Counted from the first letter of the stretch, positions 51,182 through 59,829 are shown. The stretch is DNA of 64,000 bases from Hoeflea_A sp039025395 (GCA_039025395.1 JBCCOK010000017.1:17324-81323); one strand, 5' to 3'. The notes: a model not told the origin generated them from the sequence alone. Made by a program: numbers and translations.

Positions 51182-51983
51182 GAATAGCCTCGACAGCGCG
51201 CCTCTTGAGCTGCGCTTCTGCAAGAATGCGTTTCTGGTAGCGGCTCTGGACGATTTCGACCGCAACCAGCGTGACCAGAACAAAGTAGAACGTAGATTTT
51301 GCCATTGGTTCAATAGCATAACCGAAGAATTTGAGATGGCCGATATGTCCTCCATCGGACATCAGCATCACCCCGACAAGCAGCAGGACGAAAAGGCCGA
51401 GAACCTCATACATACGGTTTTTCTGCAGGAAGGCCGCGACCCGGTCGGCCATTGCGACCATCAGGACCCCGGAAACGAGGATTGCCGCGGTCATCACGAC
51501 AAAATGGTCGGTTAGCGCAACGGCGGAAAGGACGGTATCGAAGGAAAACACGAGGTTCATCAGCACGATCCAGGTAAGGGCGGCCCGCACCGTTTTGCGC
51601 GGCGGGCCTTTGACTTCGTGGTCAAGATCATCAACGCCGATCATATGGTAGATTTCCTTGACCGCCGTGTAGATGAGAAAGACACCGCCGGCCAGTACGA
51701 TGAGTGCATGACCGCTCACCTCTCCGGCAATCCAGGGATGATTGAGAACAAAGAGCGGCTCCTGCAAGAGCGCGATCAGTTGCAGGACGCCAAACAGTAA
51801 AACGATCCTCAAGGCAATGGCGATGATAATGCCCCAGCGCCGTACCCAGGACTGACGTGCCGGGTCAACCTGTTTCGCCTCAATCGAAATATACAGAAGA
51901 TTGTCGAAACCAAGCACCGTCTCCAGCGCAGTCAATACAACGAATGTTGTCAGATTTTCAAAGGTGAACAGACTTTCGAGCAT
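51174..51983 (-). CDS. TerC family integral membrane protein
   Basis: 269-residue membrane protein with about seven hydrophobic helices. The family motif ALETVLGFDNLLYIS near the N-terminus and NLVFSFDTVLSAVAL in the second half, each with an acidic residue in a membrane helix, are characteristic of TerC proteins, thought to handle Mn2+ or other divalent metals. The stop region overlaps the CoA-transferase start by eight bases, so the two are co-transcribed, an unusual pairing. Confidence 0.9.
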   Translation of the reverse strand: MLESLFTFENLTTFVVLTALETVLGFDNLLYISIEAKQVDPARQSWVRRWGIIIAIALRIVLLFGVLQLIALLQEPLFVLNHPWIAGEVSGHALIVLAGGVFLIYTAVKEIYHMIGVDDLDHEVKGPPRKTVRAALTWIVLMNLVFSFDTVLSAVALTDHFVVMTAAILVSGVLMVAMADRVAAFLQKNRMYEVLGLFVLLLVGVMLMSDGGHIGHLKFFGYAIEPMAKSTFYFVLVTLVAVEIVQSRYQKRILAEAQLKRRAVEAIHG

Positions 51984-52122
51984 CGGCGTCCCCCGTGTCG
52001 CTCTTGCTTATCGCGTCTGTGGTAGCAAACGACCGCTGCGGCCGCCAAGCGTTTATCCTGACGGGTTTAACAACGGGCAGGGGGCATGCGCGGCGGGATC
52101 GGAAGGTCCTGCCGGTGTCTGT

Positions 52123-52860
52123 TCAGCCTTCAAGGGCCTCCTCGATCGCATCGATTTGTGCGCCGAGATCGAAGGGGAATGAGGACAGCACTTCAATATC
52201 TGTATCCTCGGAGAAGCCTTCCGGGTCCTTTTCGCGCATGATCGCAATCACCTTGTCACGTTCACGCAGGCTCCATTCAACCTGAGGACGGAACAGCTTG
52301 AGTGCCGCGACGAGCCAACGGGTCGTCAGGGCAAATTCTTCATTGTCGAGGTCGAACTTGTCGAGAAGCCGGATAACCTCCTCGGCCGGATACTGCCACT
52401 CCACGGCCACCCAGCGGTTTACGGTAAACACCTGCATGGGCGTGCCGCTCTTGTCGAACGAAATGGCGACAAGGTGGCAAAGACCGCCGAGTTCGTAGTC
52501 GGGATCGGGCGGAAGTGCAATCGGTTCGATGCCTTCCTGAACATGCTCGGTATAGACAAACAAATGGAAATGACCGTGCTCGTCCCATGGCCGGCCTTCG
52601 CCGTCGTCGGCGTGCGCATGATAGAACCAGAGCGCACCCTTTTCACGGTCGTGCACATCTCCTGGTGGATAGTGCTGCCATTCGGTGAATGCCTTGTCGT
52701 CGGTAGAGTTGAGCACGTCGATCAGGATGTGCTTTTCCTGTGCGGCTGCTTCTTCCAGCACGCCGATCATGTCGTCGGCGGCGTCTTGCATCGCCTCAAG
52801 CTGCTCGCGCGGCAGCGCCTTGAAGTCAATGGTCGGGTTGTTGCGAACGGTAATATTCAT
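52123..52860 (-). CDS. DUF6969-like conserved hypothetical protein
   Basis: 245-residue soluble protein. Distinctive features are the HAHADDGEGRPWDEHGHFHLF histidine-rich block and LGGLCHLVAISFDKSGTPMQ, followed by a helical C-terminal half. It resembles proteins grouped as DUF6969. ATG 52860 has AAGGGAGTGG upstream; the in-frame start at 52905 adds only non-conserved residues. The clustered His could bind a metal. No function is claimed. Confidence 0.75.
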   Translation of the reverse strand: MNITVRNNPTIDFKALPREQLEAMQDAADDMIGVLEEAAAQEKHILIDVLNSTDDKAFTEWQHYPPGDVHDREKGALWFYHAHADDGEGRPWDEHGHFHLFVYTEHVQEGIEPIALPPDPDYELGGLCHLVAISFDKSGTPMQVFTVNRWVAVEWQYPAEEVIRLLDKFDLDNEEFALTTRWLVAALKLFRPQVEWSLRERDKVIAIMREKDPEGFSEDTDIEVLSSFPFDLGAQIDAIEEALEG

Positions 52861-52992
52861 CGGTCCACTCCCTTGGGGCTCACTCCCCTGGCGCGTCGGT
52901 GTCAATCAATCCTAACAAACCGGCTTGCCTTTCAACAGGCAAAAGAAACAGGTCGCCGGAAGCAAAAACGCTCCCGGCGGACCGAGAGCGTA

Positions 52993-53238
52993 TCAGTTGG
53001 TTTTTGCCGCGCCGCATGCACCGCATGCACCACAGGTATTAACTTTCTTCGCGCCGCATGCACCACATGCACCACAGGCCTTGGCAGCACCGCAAGCACC
53101 GCATGCACCACAGGCAGTAACCTTTGTCGAGCCACAAGCCGCGCAGGATGCGACTGTTGGCGTCGTGCCCGCAACCGCTGCAGCAAGCCCGCCGCCGACA
53201 ACCATCATCGCAAGCGCTTTTCTCGATTTCCTCTTCAT
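52993..53238 (-). CDS. Small secreted Cys-Gly-Ala repeat protein
   Basis: 81-residue precursor with a basic, hydrophobic signal peptide (MKRKSRKALAMMVVGGGLAA..., cleavage near TVA-S). The mature part of about 51 residues contains 11 cysteines and three copies of CGACGACGA separated by short Lys-containing linkers (AKA, KKVNT). AGAGGAGAACTCC precedes ATG, so it is very likely translated. The pattern recalls small Cys-repeat exported peptides such as HvfA-type or bufferin-like precursors that bind or are modified around metals, but no DUF692/MNIO modification gene is present in the window. Function unknown. Confidence 0.78.
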   Translation of the reverse strand: MKRKSRKALAMMVVGGGLAAAVAGTTPTVASCAACGSTKVTACGACGACGAAKACGACGACGAKKVNTCGACGACGAAKTN

Positions 53239-53582
53239 GGAGTTCTCCTCTGATTGGCCGAAAACCTCTTTCGGTGCCAGCCACCCTAACGGACGCTTAC
53301 ATCAACTGGTGTCACGATGGGATGGCGCGAAATCACGCTTTTGCGAGACAATCGTGATGGGCTTAAGTGCCGATTTCCGCTCACAAAATGTAGCCAAGCG
53401 TTACCCTTCGGTGAGACGGGTCATGTGGTTTTGCAAATTGCCCGCACCGGCTTTCGAGACCGGCAAAGCGGTTTGGTTCGCGGCTCGTTCCGGCTTTCAA
53501 CATTAGGATTGCCCTGCGGTCGCGCTTTGCATAAAAGCTGCGTAACTCCACACTGTTCAAAATTGCAGGGAAACCGCGCGCA
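53239..53582. other. 344-base intergenic region without a supported gene
   Basis: This gap separates the divergent Cys-repeat gene and ettA. It should hold both promoters, but I could not assign -35/-10 elements with confidence. The only open frames in it are out-of-frame readings of the neighbouring genes. Nothing else, such as a repeat or RNA-like hairpin, stands out. Confidence 0.5.
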
Positions 53583-55232
53583 ATGGCACGCCAATTCATC
53601 TATCATATGGCCGGTCTCAACAAGAGTTTCGGCGCAAAGAAGGTTCTTGAAAACATCCATCTTTCTTTCTACCCGGACGCAAAGATCGGGATCCTTGGGC
53701 CAAACGGAGCAGGAAAGTCGACCGTGCTGCGGATCATGGCCGGCCTCGATACGGAATTCACCGGTGAGGCTTGGGTGGCCGAGGGTGCCACGGTGGGTTA
53801 CCTGCCTCAGGAGCCGGAGCTGGATGAGACAAAAACGGTGGCGGAAAACGTCATGGAGGGCGTTGCGGAAAAGAAGGCCATCGTCGACCGCTACAATGAG
53901 CTGATGATGAATTATTCCGATGAGACGGCGGAAGAAGGTGCGGCTCTGCAAGACATCATCGACGCGCAAGACCTGTGGGATCTCGATTCACAGGTGGAAA
54001 TGGCGATGGATGCGCTTCGATGCCCGCCCGGCGACAGTCAAGTCACGCATCTGTCAGGCGGCGAGAAGCGACGCGTTGCGCTTTGTAAGCTGCTGCTGTC
54101 GCAGCCGGATCTGCTGCTTCTGGACGAGCCGACGAACCATTTGGACGCTGAAACGATTGCATGGCTCGAAAAACACCTGCGCGAGTATCCGGGTGCGGTT
54201 TTGATGGTGACGCACGACCGCTACTTCCTTGACAATGTCACCGGCTGGATCCTTGAACTCGATCGCGGGCGCGGCATTCCCTACGAGGGCAATTACAGCG
54301 CCTATCTCGAGGCGAAAGCCAAACGGATGGCTCAGGAGGGACGCGAGGAGGCCAATCGGCAAAAGTCGTTGTCGCGTGAACAGGCATGGATTGCCTCCAG
54401 TCCGAAGGCACGGCAAGCCAAATCGAAGGCACGGATCCGCGCCTATGACGATCTTGTCAATGCGGCGGCTGAACAACGGCCGGGCGATGCGCAGATTGTC
54501 ATTCCGGTCGGCGAACGGCTCGGCCAGGTGGTTATCGAGGCCGACAGTCTGAGCAAAGGCTATGACGACAAGCTGCTGATCGAGGATCTCGAGTTCAAGC
54601 TTCCGCCTGGCGGTATTGTGGGCGTCATCGGTGCCAACGGTGCCGGCAAGACAACGCTGTTTCGCATGATTACAGGGCAGGAAGAGCCGGATGATGGTGC
54701 CATCAGGGTCGGCGATACGGTCCAGTTGAGTTATGTCGACCAGAGCCGCGATGCGCTCGACGGAGACAAGACCGTATGGGAAGAGATTTCCGGCGGCAAC
54801 GACATCATCAAGCTCGACAGGCATGAAATGAACTCACGGGCCTATTGCTCGAATTTCAACTTCAAGGGTGGCGACCAGCAACAAAAGGTCGGAACGCTTT
54901 CGGGCGGTCAGCGCAACCGGGTGCACCTTGCGAAGATGCTCAAATCAGGCGGCAATGTGATCCTGCTGGACGAGCCGACCAATGACCTCGACACGGAAAC
55001 GCTGGCGGCGCTGGAGGACGCGCTCGAAAATTTCGCGGGTTGTGCCGTCATCATCAGCCACGACCGTATGTTCCTCGATCGCCTGGCAACCCATATTCTG
55101 GCCTTTGAAGGCGACAGCCATGTCGAGTGGTTCGAGGGCAACTTTGAGGACTATGAGAATGACAAGATCCGGCGCCTCGGTCCCGAGAGCGTCAATCCGA
55201 AGCGCGTTACGTACAAAAGGCTGACGCGGTAG
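53583..55232 (+). CDS. ettA: Energy-dependent translational throttle protein EttA (ABC-F)
   Basis: Soluble ABC-F ATPase acting on the ribosome E site. The 549-residue protein has two ABC cassettes: Walker A GPNGAGKST near 40-48, signature LSGGEKRRVALCKLLLSQ and Walker B LLLLDEPTNHLDAET; then the second with GANGAGKTT, LSGGQRNRVHLAKML and LLDEPTNDLDTET. The arm domain and EttA-type ends (IYHMAGLNKSFGAKKVLENI) are present. No membrane segment. Confidence 0.96.
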   Translation: MARQFIYHMAGLNKSFGAKKVLENIHLSFYPDAKIGILGPNGAGKSTVLRIMAGLDTEFTGEAWVAEGATVGYLPQEPELDETKTVAENVMEGVAEKKAIVDRYNELMMNYSDETAEEGAALQDIIDAQDLWDLDSQVEMAMDALRCPPGDSQVTHLSGGEKRRVALCKLLLSQPDLLLLDEPTNHLDAETIAWLEKHLREYPGAVLMVTHDRYFLDNVTGWILELDRGRGIPYEGNYSAYLEAKAKRMAQEGREEANRQKSLSREQAWIASSPKARQAKSKARIRAYDDLVNAAAEQRPGDAQIVIPVGERLGQVVIEADSLSKGYDDKLLIEDLEFKLPPGGIVGVIGANGAGKTTLFRMITGQEEPDDGAIRVGDTVQLSYVDQSRDALDGDKTVWEEISGGNDIIKLDRHEMNSRAYCSNFNFKGGDQQQKVGTLSGGQRNRVHLAKMLKSGGNVILLDEPTNDLDTETLAALEDALENFAGCAVIISHDRMFLDRLATHILAFEGDSHVEWFEGNFEDYENDKIRRLGPESVNPKRVTYKRLTR

Positions 55233-55255
55233 GCGTAGCGAACAGGTTCAAAGCG

Positions 55256-55936
55256 ATGACAACCATTCTGATTACCGGCGTAGGGCGTGGCATCGGTCAC
55301 GAATTGGCGCGGCAAGCACTCGGCAGGGGCTGGACCGTGATCGGCTCTGTGCGGAATGAGGATGACGCCAATCTCCTAAAGGATCTCGCCGGCGAGCGTT
55401 TTCGCGCTGTCGTTTTTGATGTTCGTGACGGCCATGCAATTGAGTCGGCGGCCAAAACAATTCAAGGACCGGTGGATGTTTTGGTCAACTGCTCCGGCAT
55501 TATCGGTCCGCACCGCCAGTCTGTGCTCGATATGGATTTCGACGGGTTCGCCGATACGCTTGATGTCAACACAGTCGGGCCACTGCGTGTGACGCACGCT
55601 TTCCTGCCCCACCTGAAACTGGCCGACAACCCGCGGATCGTGACCTTGTCGAGCTGGATGGGATCGATGGCGCATGCAAAATCCGACCGCATAGCCTACC
55701 GGGCCTCTAAAGCGGCGGTCAACAAGGTGATGCAGGGGCTGGCAGCCGACCTTGAGCCGCTGGGTATTTCGGTCGCGTCGGTGCATCCCGGCTGGGTTCG
55801 TACGGAAATGGGCGGACAGCATGCCGATATCAGCGTTGAGGAAAGTGCAGGTGGGCTCGTTACATTGTGCGACAAGCTCGACATCGCCTCCACCGGACAT
55901 TTCTGGAACTGGGACGGCGAGAAACTCTCCTGGTAG
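55256..55936 (+). CDS. SDR family oxidoreductase
   Basis: 226-residue short-chain dehydrogenase with TGVGRGIGHELA at the N-terminus, NCSGIIGPHR in place of the usual NNAG, SSWMGSMAHAKSD and the YRASK active-site Tyr-Lys pair. The NCSG variant is uncommon but the catalytic residues are kept. It starts 23 bases after ettA. A MOSC gene follows in the same direction, and no pathway is evident. Confidence 0.86.
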   Translation: MTTILITGVGRGIGHELARQALGRGWTVIGSVRNEDDANLLKDLAGERFRAVVFDVRDGHAIESAAKTIQGPVDVLVNCSGIIGPHRQSVLDMDFDGFADTLDVNTVGPLRVTHAFLPHLKLADNPRIVTLSSWMGSMAHAKSDRIAYRASKAAVNKVMQGLAADLEPLGISVASVHPGWVRTEMGGQHADISVEESAGGLVTLCDKLDIASTGHFWNWDGEKLSW

Positions 55937-55960
55937 ACGCGGTTGCCGTTGGGACAAAAG

Positions 55961-56569
55961 ATGAAAATAACGCCAAGGCAAAAAGCGGCTGGAACAGTGT
56001 CCGGAGTTTACAGTGCAACAGGGAAAACTTTCGCGACGCGGGCCGTCGAATCGCTGCCATTGAGTTTCGAAGGCATCGATGGCGACCACCACAGCGGAAT
56101 GACCAGAAGATCGGGCGGCCGCGAGCCCTGGTATGCGCGCGGAACCGAAATGCGCAACGAGCGGCAACTGACGATCCTTTGCTCGAAGGAACTCGCGGCC
56201 GTTGCGAATGAGATGGGCATAGCGGAAATCCGGCCGGAGTGGATCGGGGGCAACCTGACGATCGACGGGATTGGCGATCTCTCCATGCTTCCGGCGAGCA
56301 CGTTGTTGTTTTTCGAGGGCGGCGTGACGCTGAAGGTCGATTTTCAGAATGCACCCTGCAAAATCGCCGGCGGCGCGATCGCAGCGTGCTTTCCGGAAAG
56401 GGACGAAACGCAGTTGTCGCTCAGCTTCGTTTCGGCTGCGAAGCGGCGGCGCGGTCTGGTGGCCTGGGTCGAGATTCCCGGGGTCATCCACATGGGCGAG
56501 ACTGTCCATGCCAAGATTCCAGAACAATGGATCTATAGAGCCCGAGCACTGTATAAATCGCCCGGCTGA
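55961..56569 (+). CDS. MOSC domain-containing protein
   Basis: 202-residue protein of the molybdenum cofactor sulfurase C-terminal (MOSC) family. The conserved Cys-containing segment NAPCKIAGGAIA, the preceding RPEWIGGNLTIDG, and the final strand GLVAWVEIPGVIHMGE fit the domain. I chose ATG 55961, 7 bases after GGGA; a TTG at 55943 is in frame. MOSC proteins are linked to sulfur or molybdenum-cofactor chemistry. The partner is unknown. Confidence 0.85.
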   Translation: MKITPRQKAAGTVSGVYSATGKTFATRAVESLPLSFEGIDGDHHSGMTRRSGGREPWYARGTEMRNERQLTILCSKELAAVANEMGIAEIRPEWIGGNLTIDGIGDLSMLPASTLLFFEGGVTLKVDFQNAPCKIAGGAIAACFPERDETQLSLSFVSAAKRRRGLVAWVEIPGVIHMGETVHAKIPEQWIYRARALYKSPG

Positions 56570-56656
56570 TGCGGATCGCCTTTCCACAAGGACGCGTTCT
56601 GCTGCCTTTATTCCGTTGCGACATTTATCTTTGATATTGCGCCACAGCTGGAAATC

Positions 56657-56676
56657 ATATAAAGATATGTTTATAT
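56657..56676. promoter_or_regulatory. Inferred SahR-like operator upstream of the ArsR-methyltransferase gene
   Basis: ATATAAA-GATATG-TTTATAT is a 7-6-7 inverted repeat. Overlapping it is a second pairing, AGATAT (56663-56668) with ATATCT (56673-56678). It is in an A+T-rich stretch about 55 bases before the start of the regulator gene, where the promoter should be. ArsR-family SahR regulators are known to bind A+T-rich palindromes before methionine-cycle genes; that this site is bound by the encoded protein is inferred. Confidence 0.55.
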
Positions 56677-56730
56677 CTATCCCGTAGTCTTCCAGAAATT
56701 CACGGTCAGCGGCACGATCAAGGGAAAACC

Positions 56731-57750
56731 ATGCTGGACACCAAAAAGCTGAGCCTCGACAGAACAGTAGATGTTCTGAAGGCAGCCGGAGAGCCGACCC
56801 GGCTGAGGCTGCTGGCGTTGCTGTTCGGCGGTGACCTGACGGTGACTGACCTGACAGAAATTCTTGGCCAGTCCCAACCGCGGATCTCGCGGCACCTGAA
56901 GCTCTTGGCGGAGGCAGGTTTGATCGAGCGCCTGCAAGAGGGCGCCTGGGCCTATTTCCGCTTGACCGGAGACGGGCGCGCTTTCCTGCTGGCACGCCAT
57001 ATTGTCGATTCGATTGCGCCGTCCGATCCGTTGCTGGCGCGCGATGCCGAACGGCTTGCAGCCGTCAAGCAGGCACGGGCTGCGCGCGCGCAAGACTATT
57101 TCAGCACGAATGCGGCAAGTTGGGACGAGCTGCGCTCCCTGCACATCTCCGATGAACAGGTCGAGGAGGCGCTTGCCGACATGGTCGGTGACACACCGTT
57201 CGATTCGATGCTCGACCTCGGTACCGGAACAGGGCGTATCTTGCAGCTTTTCGCAACGCTATACCGGCGCGGCATCGGTGTCGACGCCAGCCGCGACATG
57301 CTGGCCGTGGCACGCTCAAATCTGGAGGATGCCGGTATAAGCCATGCGTCCGTGCGCCATGCCGACATTCTGAACATGCAGCTGGAGCGCGGCAGTTTCG
57401 ACCTTATCACCATTCATCAGGTTCTGCATTTCCTGCAAAATCCGGAGGAAGCCATTGCGGAGGCGGCGCGGATGCTGAGTCCCGGCGGGCGGATCATTAT
57501 CGTCGATTTCGCCCCACACGACTTTGAATATCTGCGCGACGAGCATGCCCATCTGCGCCTCGGACTGGACACGGAAACCGTGTCTTCCTGGCTGACAATG
57601 GCTGGGCTGACGGTCGAAAGAGTGATCGATTTGAACCCTGGAGACGATGTCACCAAAGGTCTGACGGTGACGATCTGGCTGGCCCGCGATCCACGGCTGC
57701 TTGTTGCAGGCGAGGGCGGAAACGATTCGTATAGTGAAGGAGTTGCATGA
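56731..57750 (+). CDS. ArsR family regulator fused to a SAM-dependent methyltransferase-like domain (SahR-like)
   Basis: 339-residue protein. The N-terminal winged helix has LRLLALLFGGDLTVTDLTEI and SQPRISRHLKLLAEAGLIE (about 25-67). The C-terminal two thirds are a class I methyltransferase fold with LDLGTGTGRILQL and HQVLHFLQNPEEAI. This layout is that of SahR, an S-adenosylhomocysteine-sensing repressor of methionine and SAM-cycle genes in proteobacteria. It overlaps metF by four bases (ATGA), which strengthens that reading. AAGGGA precedes ATG. A catalytically active methyltransferase is the alternative. Confidence 0.85.
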   Translation: MLDTKKLSLDRTVDVLKAAGEPTRLRLLALLFGGDLTVTDLTEILGQSQPRISRHLKLLAEAGLIERLQEGAWAYFRLTGDGRAFLLARHIVDSIAPSDPLLARDAERLAAVKQARAARAQDYFSTNAASWDELRSLHISDEQVEEALADMVGDTPFDSMLDLGTGTGRILQLFATLYRRGIGVDASRDMLAVARSNLEDAGISHASVRHADILNMQLERGSFDLITIHQVLHFLQNPEEAIAEAARMLSPGGRIIIVDFAPHDFEYLRDEHAHLRLGLDTETVSSWLTMAGLTVERVIDLNPGDDVTKGLTVTIWLARDPRLLVAGEGGNDSYSEGVA

Positions 57751-58676
57751 CCATGTCTGTCTTACGCCGTTCCGGTCCATCCCCGCTTGGCAGCTCTATG
57801 AATGTTTCATTCGAATTTTTTCCCCCGAGAAGCGGCGACATGAAGAGCCAGTTGTGGGAGAGCGTCATGCGGCTGGCGCCTTTCTCGCCCGATTTCGTTT
57901 CCGTCACCTACGGTGCCGGCGGCGGCGCACGCAAACCGACGCTTGCAACGGTGAAGCGGCTGCTCGAGGAAACTGACCTCAAACCTGCTGCGCATTTGAC
58001 CTGTGTCGGCGCGAGCAAGGATGAAGTCGACGCGGTGGCACGGGAGTTCTGGAGCGCCGGCGTTCGCCATTTCGTGGCCCTGCGCGGGGACTCTCCCGAC
58101 GGTGTTGGTGGGGAGTACAAAGCGCACAACAATGGGTACAATAACGCTGCAGAACTTGTCGCCGGATTGAAGGCGTTCGCCGATTTCGAGATTTCCGTTT
58201 CTGCTTATCCCGAAAAGCATCCGCAGAGCCCCGACTTCATGACCGATATCGACATGCTTAAACGCAAGGTCGACAACGGTGCGAGCCGCGCCATCACCCA
58301 GTTCTTTTTCGACAACGATACCTACGAACGCTATGTCGAGCGGGTGCGACGCGCCGGGATCTACATCCCGATTGTTCCCGGCATCCTGCCGGTGCACAAT
58401 TTTGCGCAGGTGACGCGATTTGCCGGGCTATGCGGGGCGTCAATTCCGGACTGGCTTGTCACCCGATTTGAAGGCCTTGAAAAGGATCCCCAAACACGTG
58501 CGCTTGTTGCCGCCGCAGTTGCGGCGGATCAGGTCATGGATCTCGTCGAGCGCGGCGTCCAGGACTTTCATTTTTATACGATGAACCGGGCGCAGCTCGT
58601 CTATGCGATCTGCCATCTGCTCGGCTTGCGGGCAACCAGGGGCAAGGGAAAAGTCACATCCATAGCTGCTGCTTGA
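57747..58676 (+). CDS. metF: 5,10-methylenetetrahydrofolate reductase
   Basis: Makes 5-methyltetrahydrofolate for methionine synthesis. The 309-residue TIM barrel has SFEFFPPRSGDMK near the start, VSVTYGAGGGARKPT, FVALRGDSPDG, and QFFFDNDTYERYVERV, matching MetF. ATG 57747 overlaps the stop of the SahR-like gene (ATGA) and has AAGGAG upstream. Co-transcription suggests SAH-responsive control. Confidence 0.96.
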   Translation: MTMSVLRRSGPSPLGSSMNVSFEFFPPRSGDMKSQLWESVMRLAPFSPDFVSVTYGAGGGARKPTLATVKRLLEETDLKPAAHLTCVGASKDEVDAVAREFWSAGVRHFVALRGDSPDGVGGEYKAHNNGYNNAAELVAGLKAFADFEISVSAYPEKHPQSPDFMTDIDMLKRKVDNGASRAITQFFFDNDTYERYVERVRRAGIYIPIVPGILPVHNFAQVTRFAGLCGASIPDWLVTRFEGLEKDPQTRALVAAAVAADQVMDLVERGVQDFHFYTMNRAQLVYAICHLLGLRATRGKGKVTSIAAA

Positions 58677-58790
58677 CGATCTTTCCCCACATGTTCAATT
58701 TTATTGAACAAACTGTCGGGAATACGCGTACTTCTGTCTGCGCGTAGCACGCTTATCTTCCGGTAAATCATTCACCGGAGACAGCGCACC

Positions 58791-59381
58791 ATGACAAAAG
58801 TCCTGACAGTTCATTCATCGGCGAGGCGTAACGGGTCCTACAGCCGCAGGCTTACCGACGAACTTATTTATCAGCTTACGCAAAAATTCGGCGAGCTCAG
58901 CGTAACCGATCGAGACGTTGCCGCAGGCGTTTCGTTTCCGAGCGAGAACTGGCTAACCGACCGGACCCTGCCGGAAAACGAGCGCACGGATGAACAGAAT
59001 AAAGCGCTTGCCCAAACCGACGAGTTGGTTGAGGAGCTCAAGGCCGCAGATATTATCATCATCGGCGCGCCGACATACAATTTCAGCGTCCCGGCATCGT
59101 TGAAGGCATGGATCGACCATGTCGCGCAGCCGGGCCGTACATTCAACTACACGGAAAACGGACCCGTTGGCCTTCTGTCGGGAAAGAAGGTCTATGTCGT
59201 CAATGTATCCGGCGGTGTACCGGTCGGCAGTCCCGCGGATTTCGTAACCCCGTACCTGAAGCATTTTTTCGGGTTCTTGGGTGTCAATGACATCGAGTTT
59301 ATCGCCGCCGACCAGTTGATGATGTCGGAGGATGAAAGCCTTCGCCGTGCACGCGGCAAGATCGAAGAAATTGCCGCCTGA
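58791..59381 (+). CDS. azoR: FMN-dependent NADH:quinone oxidoreductase/azoreductase (AzoR type)
   Basis: 196-residue flavodoxin-fold enzyme reducing quinones and azo compounds. VHSSARRNGSYSRRLTDEL at the N-terminus is the FMN phosphate loop, and GAPTYNFSVPASLKAWIDHV with GRTFNYTENGPVGLL are typical AzoR segments. The gene is alone, with a 114-base gap upstream and a good hairpin 25 bases after the stop. Confidence 0.93.
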   Translation: MTKVLTVHSSARRNGSYSRRLTDELIYQLTQKFGELSVTDRDVAAGVSFPSENWLTDRTLPENERTDEQNKALAQTDELVEELKAADIIIIGAPTYNFSVPASLKAWIDHVAQPGRTFNYTENGPVGLLSGKKVYVVNVSGGVPVGSPADFVTPYLKHFFGFLGVNDIEFIAADQLMMSEDESLRRARGKIEEIAA

Positions 59382-59405
59382 GAAGGATATCAGCCGTGTA
59401 CGAAA

Positions 59406-59431
59406 ACGGGGATGGCTTTCGCCATCCCCGT
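59406..59431. terminator. Hairpin terminator after azoR
   Basis: ACGGGGATGGC (59406-59416) pairs perfectly with GCCATCCCCGT (59421-59431) around a TTTC loop, followed by a moderately T-rich GTCTTGATT. It is 24 bases after the azoR stop. It could act for both strands. Confidence 0.7.
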
Positions 59432-59443
59432 GTCTTGATTCGC

Positions 59444-59464
59444 TCCGCCGACCGCTTCGGCGGA
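59444..59464. terminator. Hairpin after the 25-aa membrane peptide (minus strand)
   Basis: TCCGCCGA (59444-59451) pairs with TCGGCGGA (59457-59464) around a five-base loop. It lies 14 bases beyond the stop of the small minus-strand gene at 59479-59556, in the position of a terminator for that gene. With the azoR hairpin it gives back-to-back termination between convergent genes. Confidence 0.55.
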
Positions 59465-59478
59465 CACCCACATTTATC

Positions 59479-59556
59479 CTACAAAAACAGCATGAGTGCG
59501 ATGAAAACAAACGCTGCACCGATCAAGAGGACATTGAACGAGCGCACCAATCCCAT
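59479..59556 (-). CDS. 25-residue single-helix membrane peptide
   Basis: ATG 59556 follows GGAGGTCAGCT, a near-ideal ribosome-binding site on the minus strand. The frame encodes MGLVRSFNVLLIGAAFVFIA and then LMLFL before a stop: a basic N-terminus and one membrane helix. Hairpins lie downstream on this strand. Such small membrane proteins are common in rhizobia but usually missed. The function is unknown. The region 59557-59829 upstream has no other gene I can support and is A+T-rich enough to hold its promoter. Confidence 0.62.
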   Translation of the reverse strand: MGLVRSFNVLLIGAAFVFIALMLFL

Positions 59557-59829
59557 AGCTGACCTCCCTGCATTGACGTTGAAATGCTAGGCCGAACCAA
59601 CCGCCGTTGAAAAGAAAAATTGTTGTTGCGCCGCGCAAAACGGTGCGAAATTCGGCCTATTTCGCCAACTTTACCATTTGAAATTCATCGACTTAGGGTG
59701 GTGCCAAAAAAGTGTGGTTGATAGGCCAGATTTGGGCCTTTTGCTGCGGTTGCGAAGGCCGTTTTCGTGGCCGTATTGTGGCAACATGGTTAACAAATTC
59801 TGAATTCCTTGCCGGCCAGAGGCCTTCAG

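Noticed and set aside
53000..53130. Short tandem repeats (GCACCGCATGCACCA-like) considered as a CRISPR or satellite
   Set aside because: They lie in frame inside the Cys-Gly-Ala repeat gene, the unit is short, and there are no spacers, so this is a coding repeat.
55376..56995. 539-codon minus-strand frame across SDR, MOSC and the SahR-like gene
   Set aside because: It spans three good plus-strand genes and an intergenic promoter, and the translation is Arg/Ser-rich without a domain.
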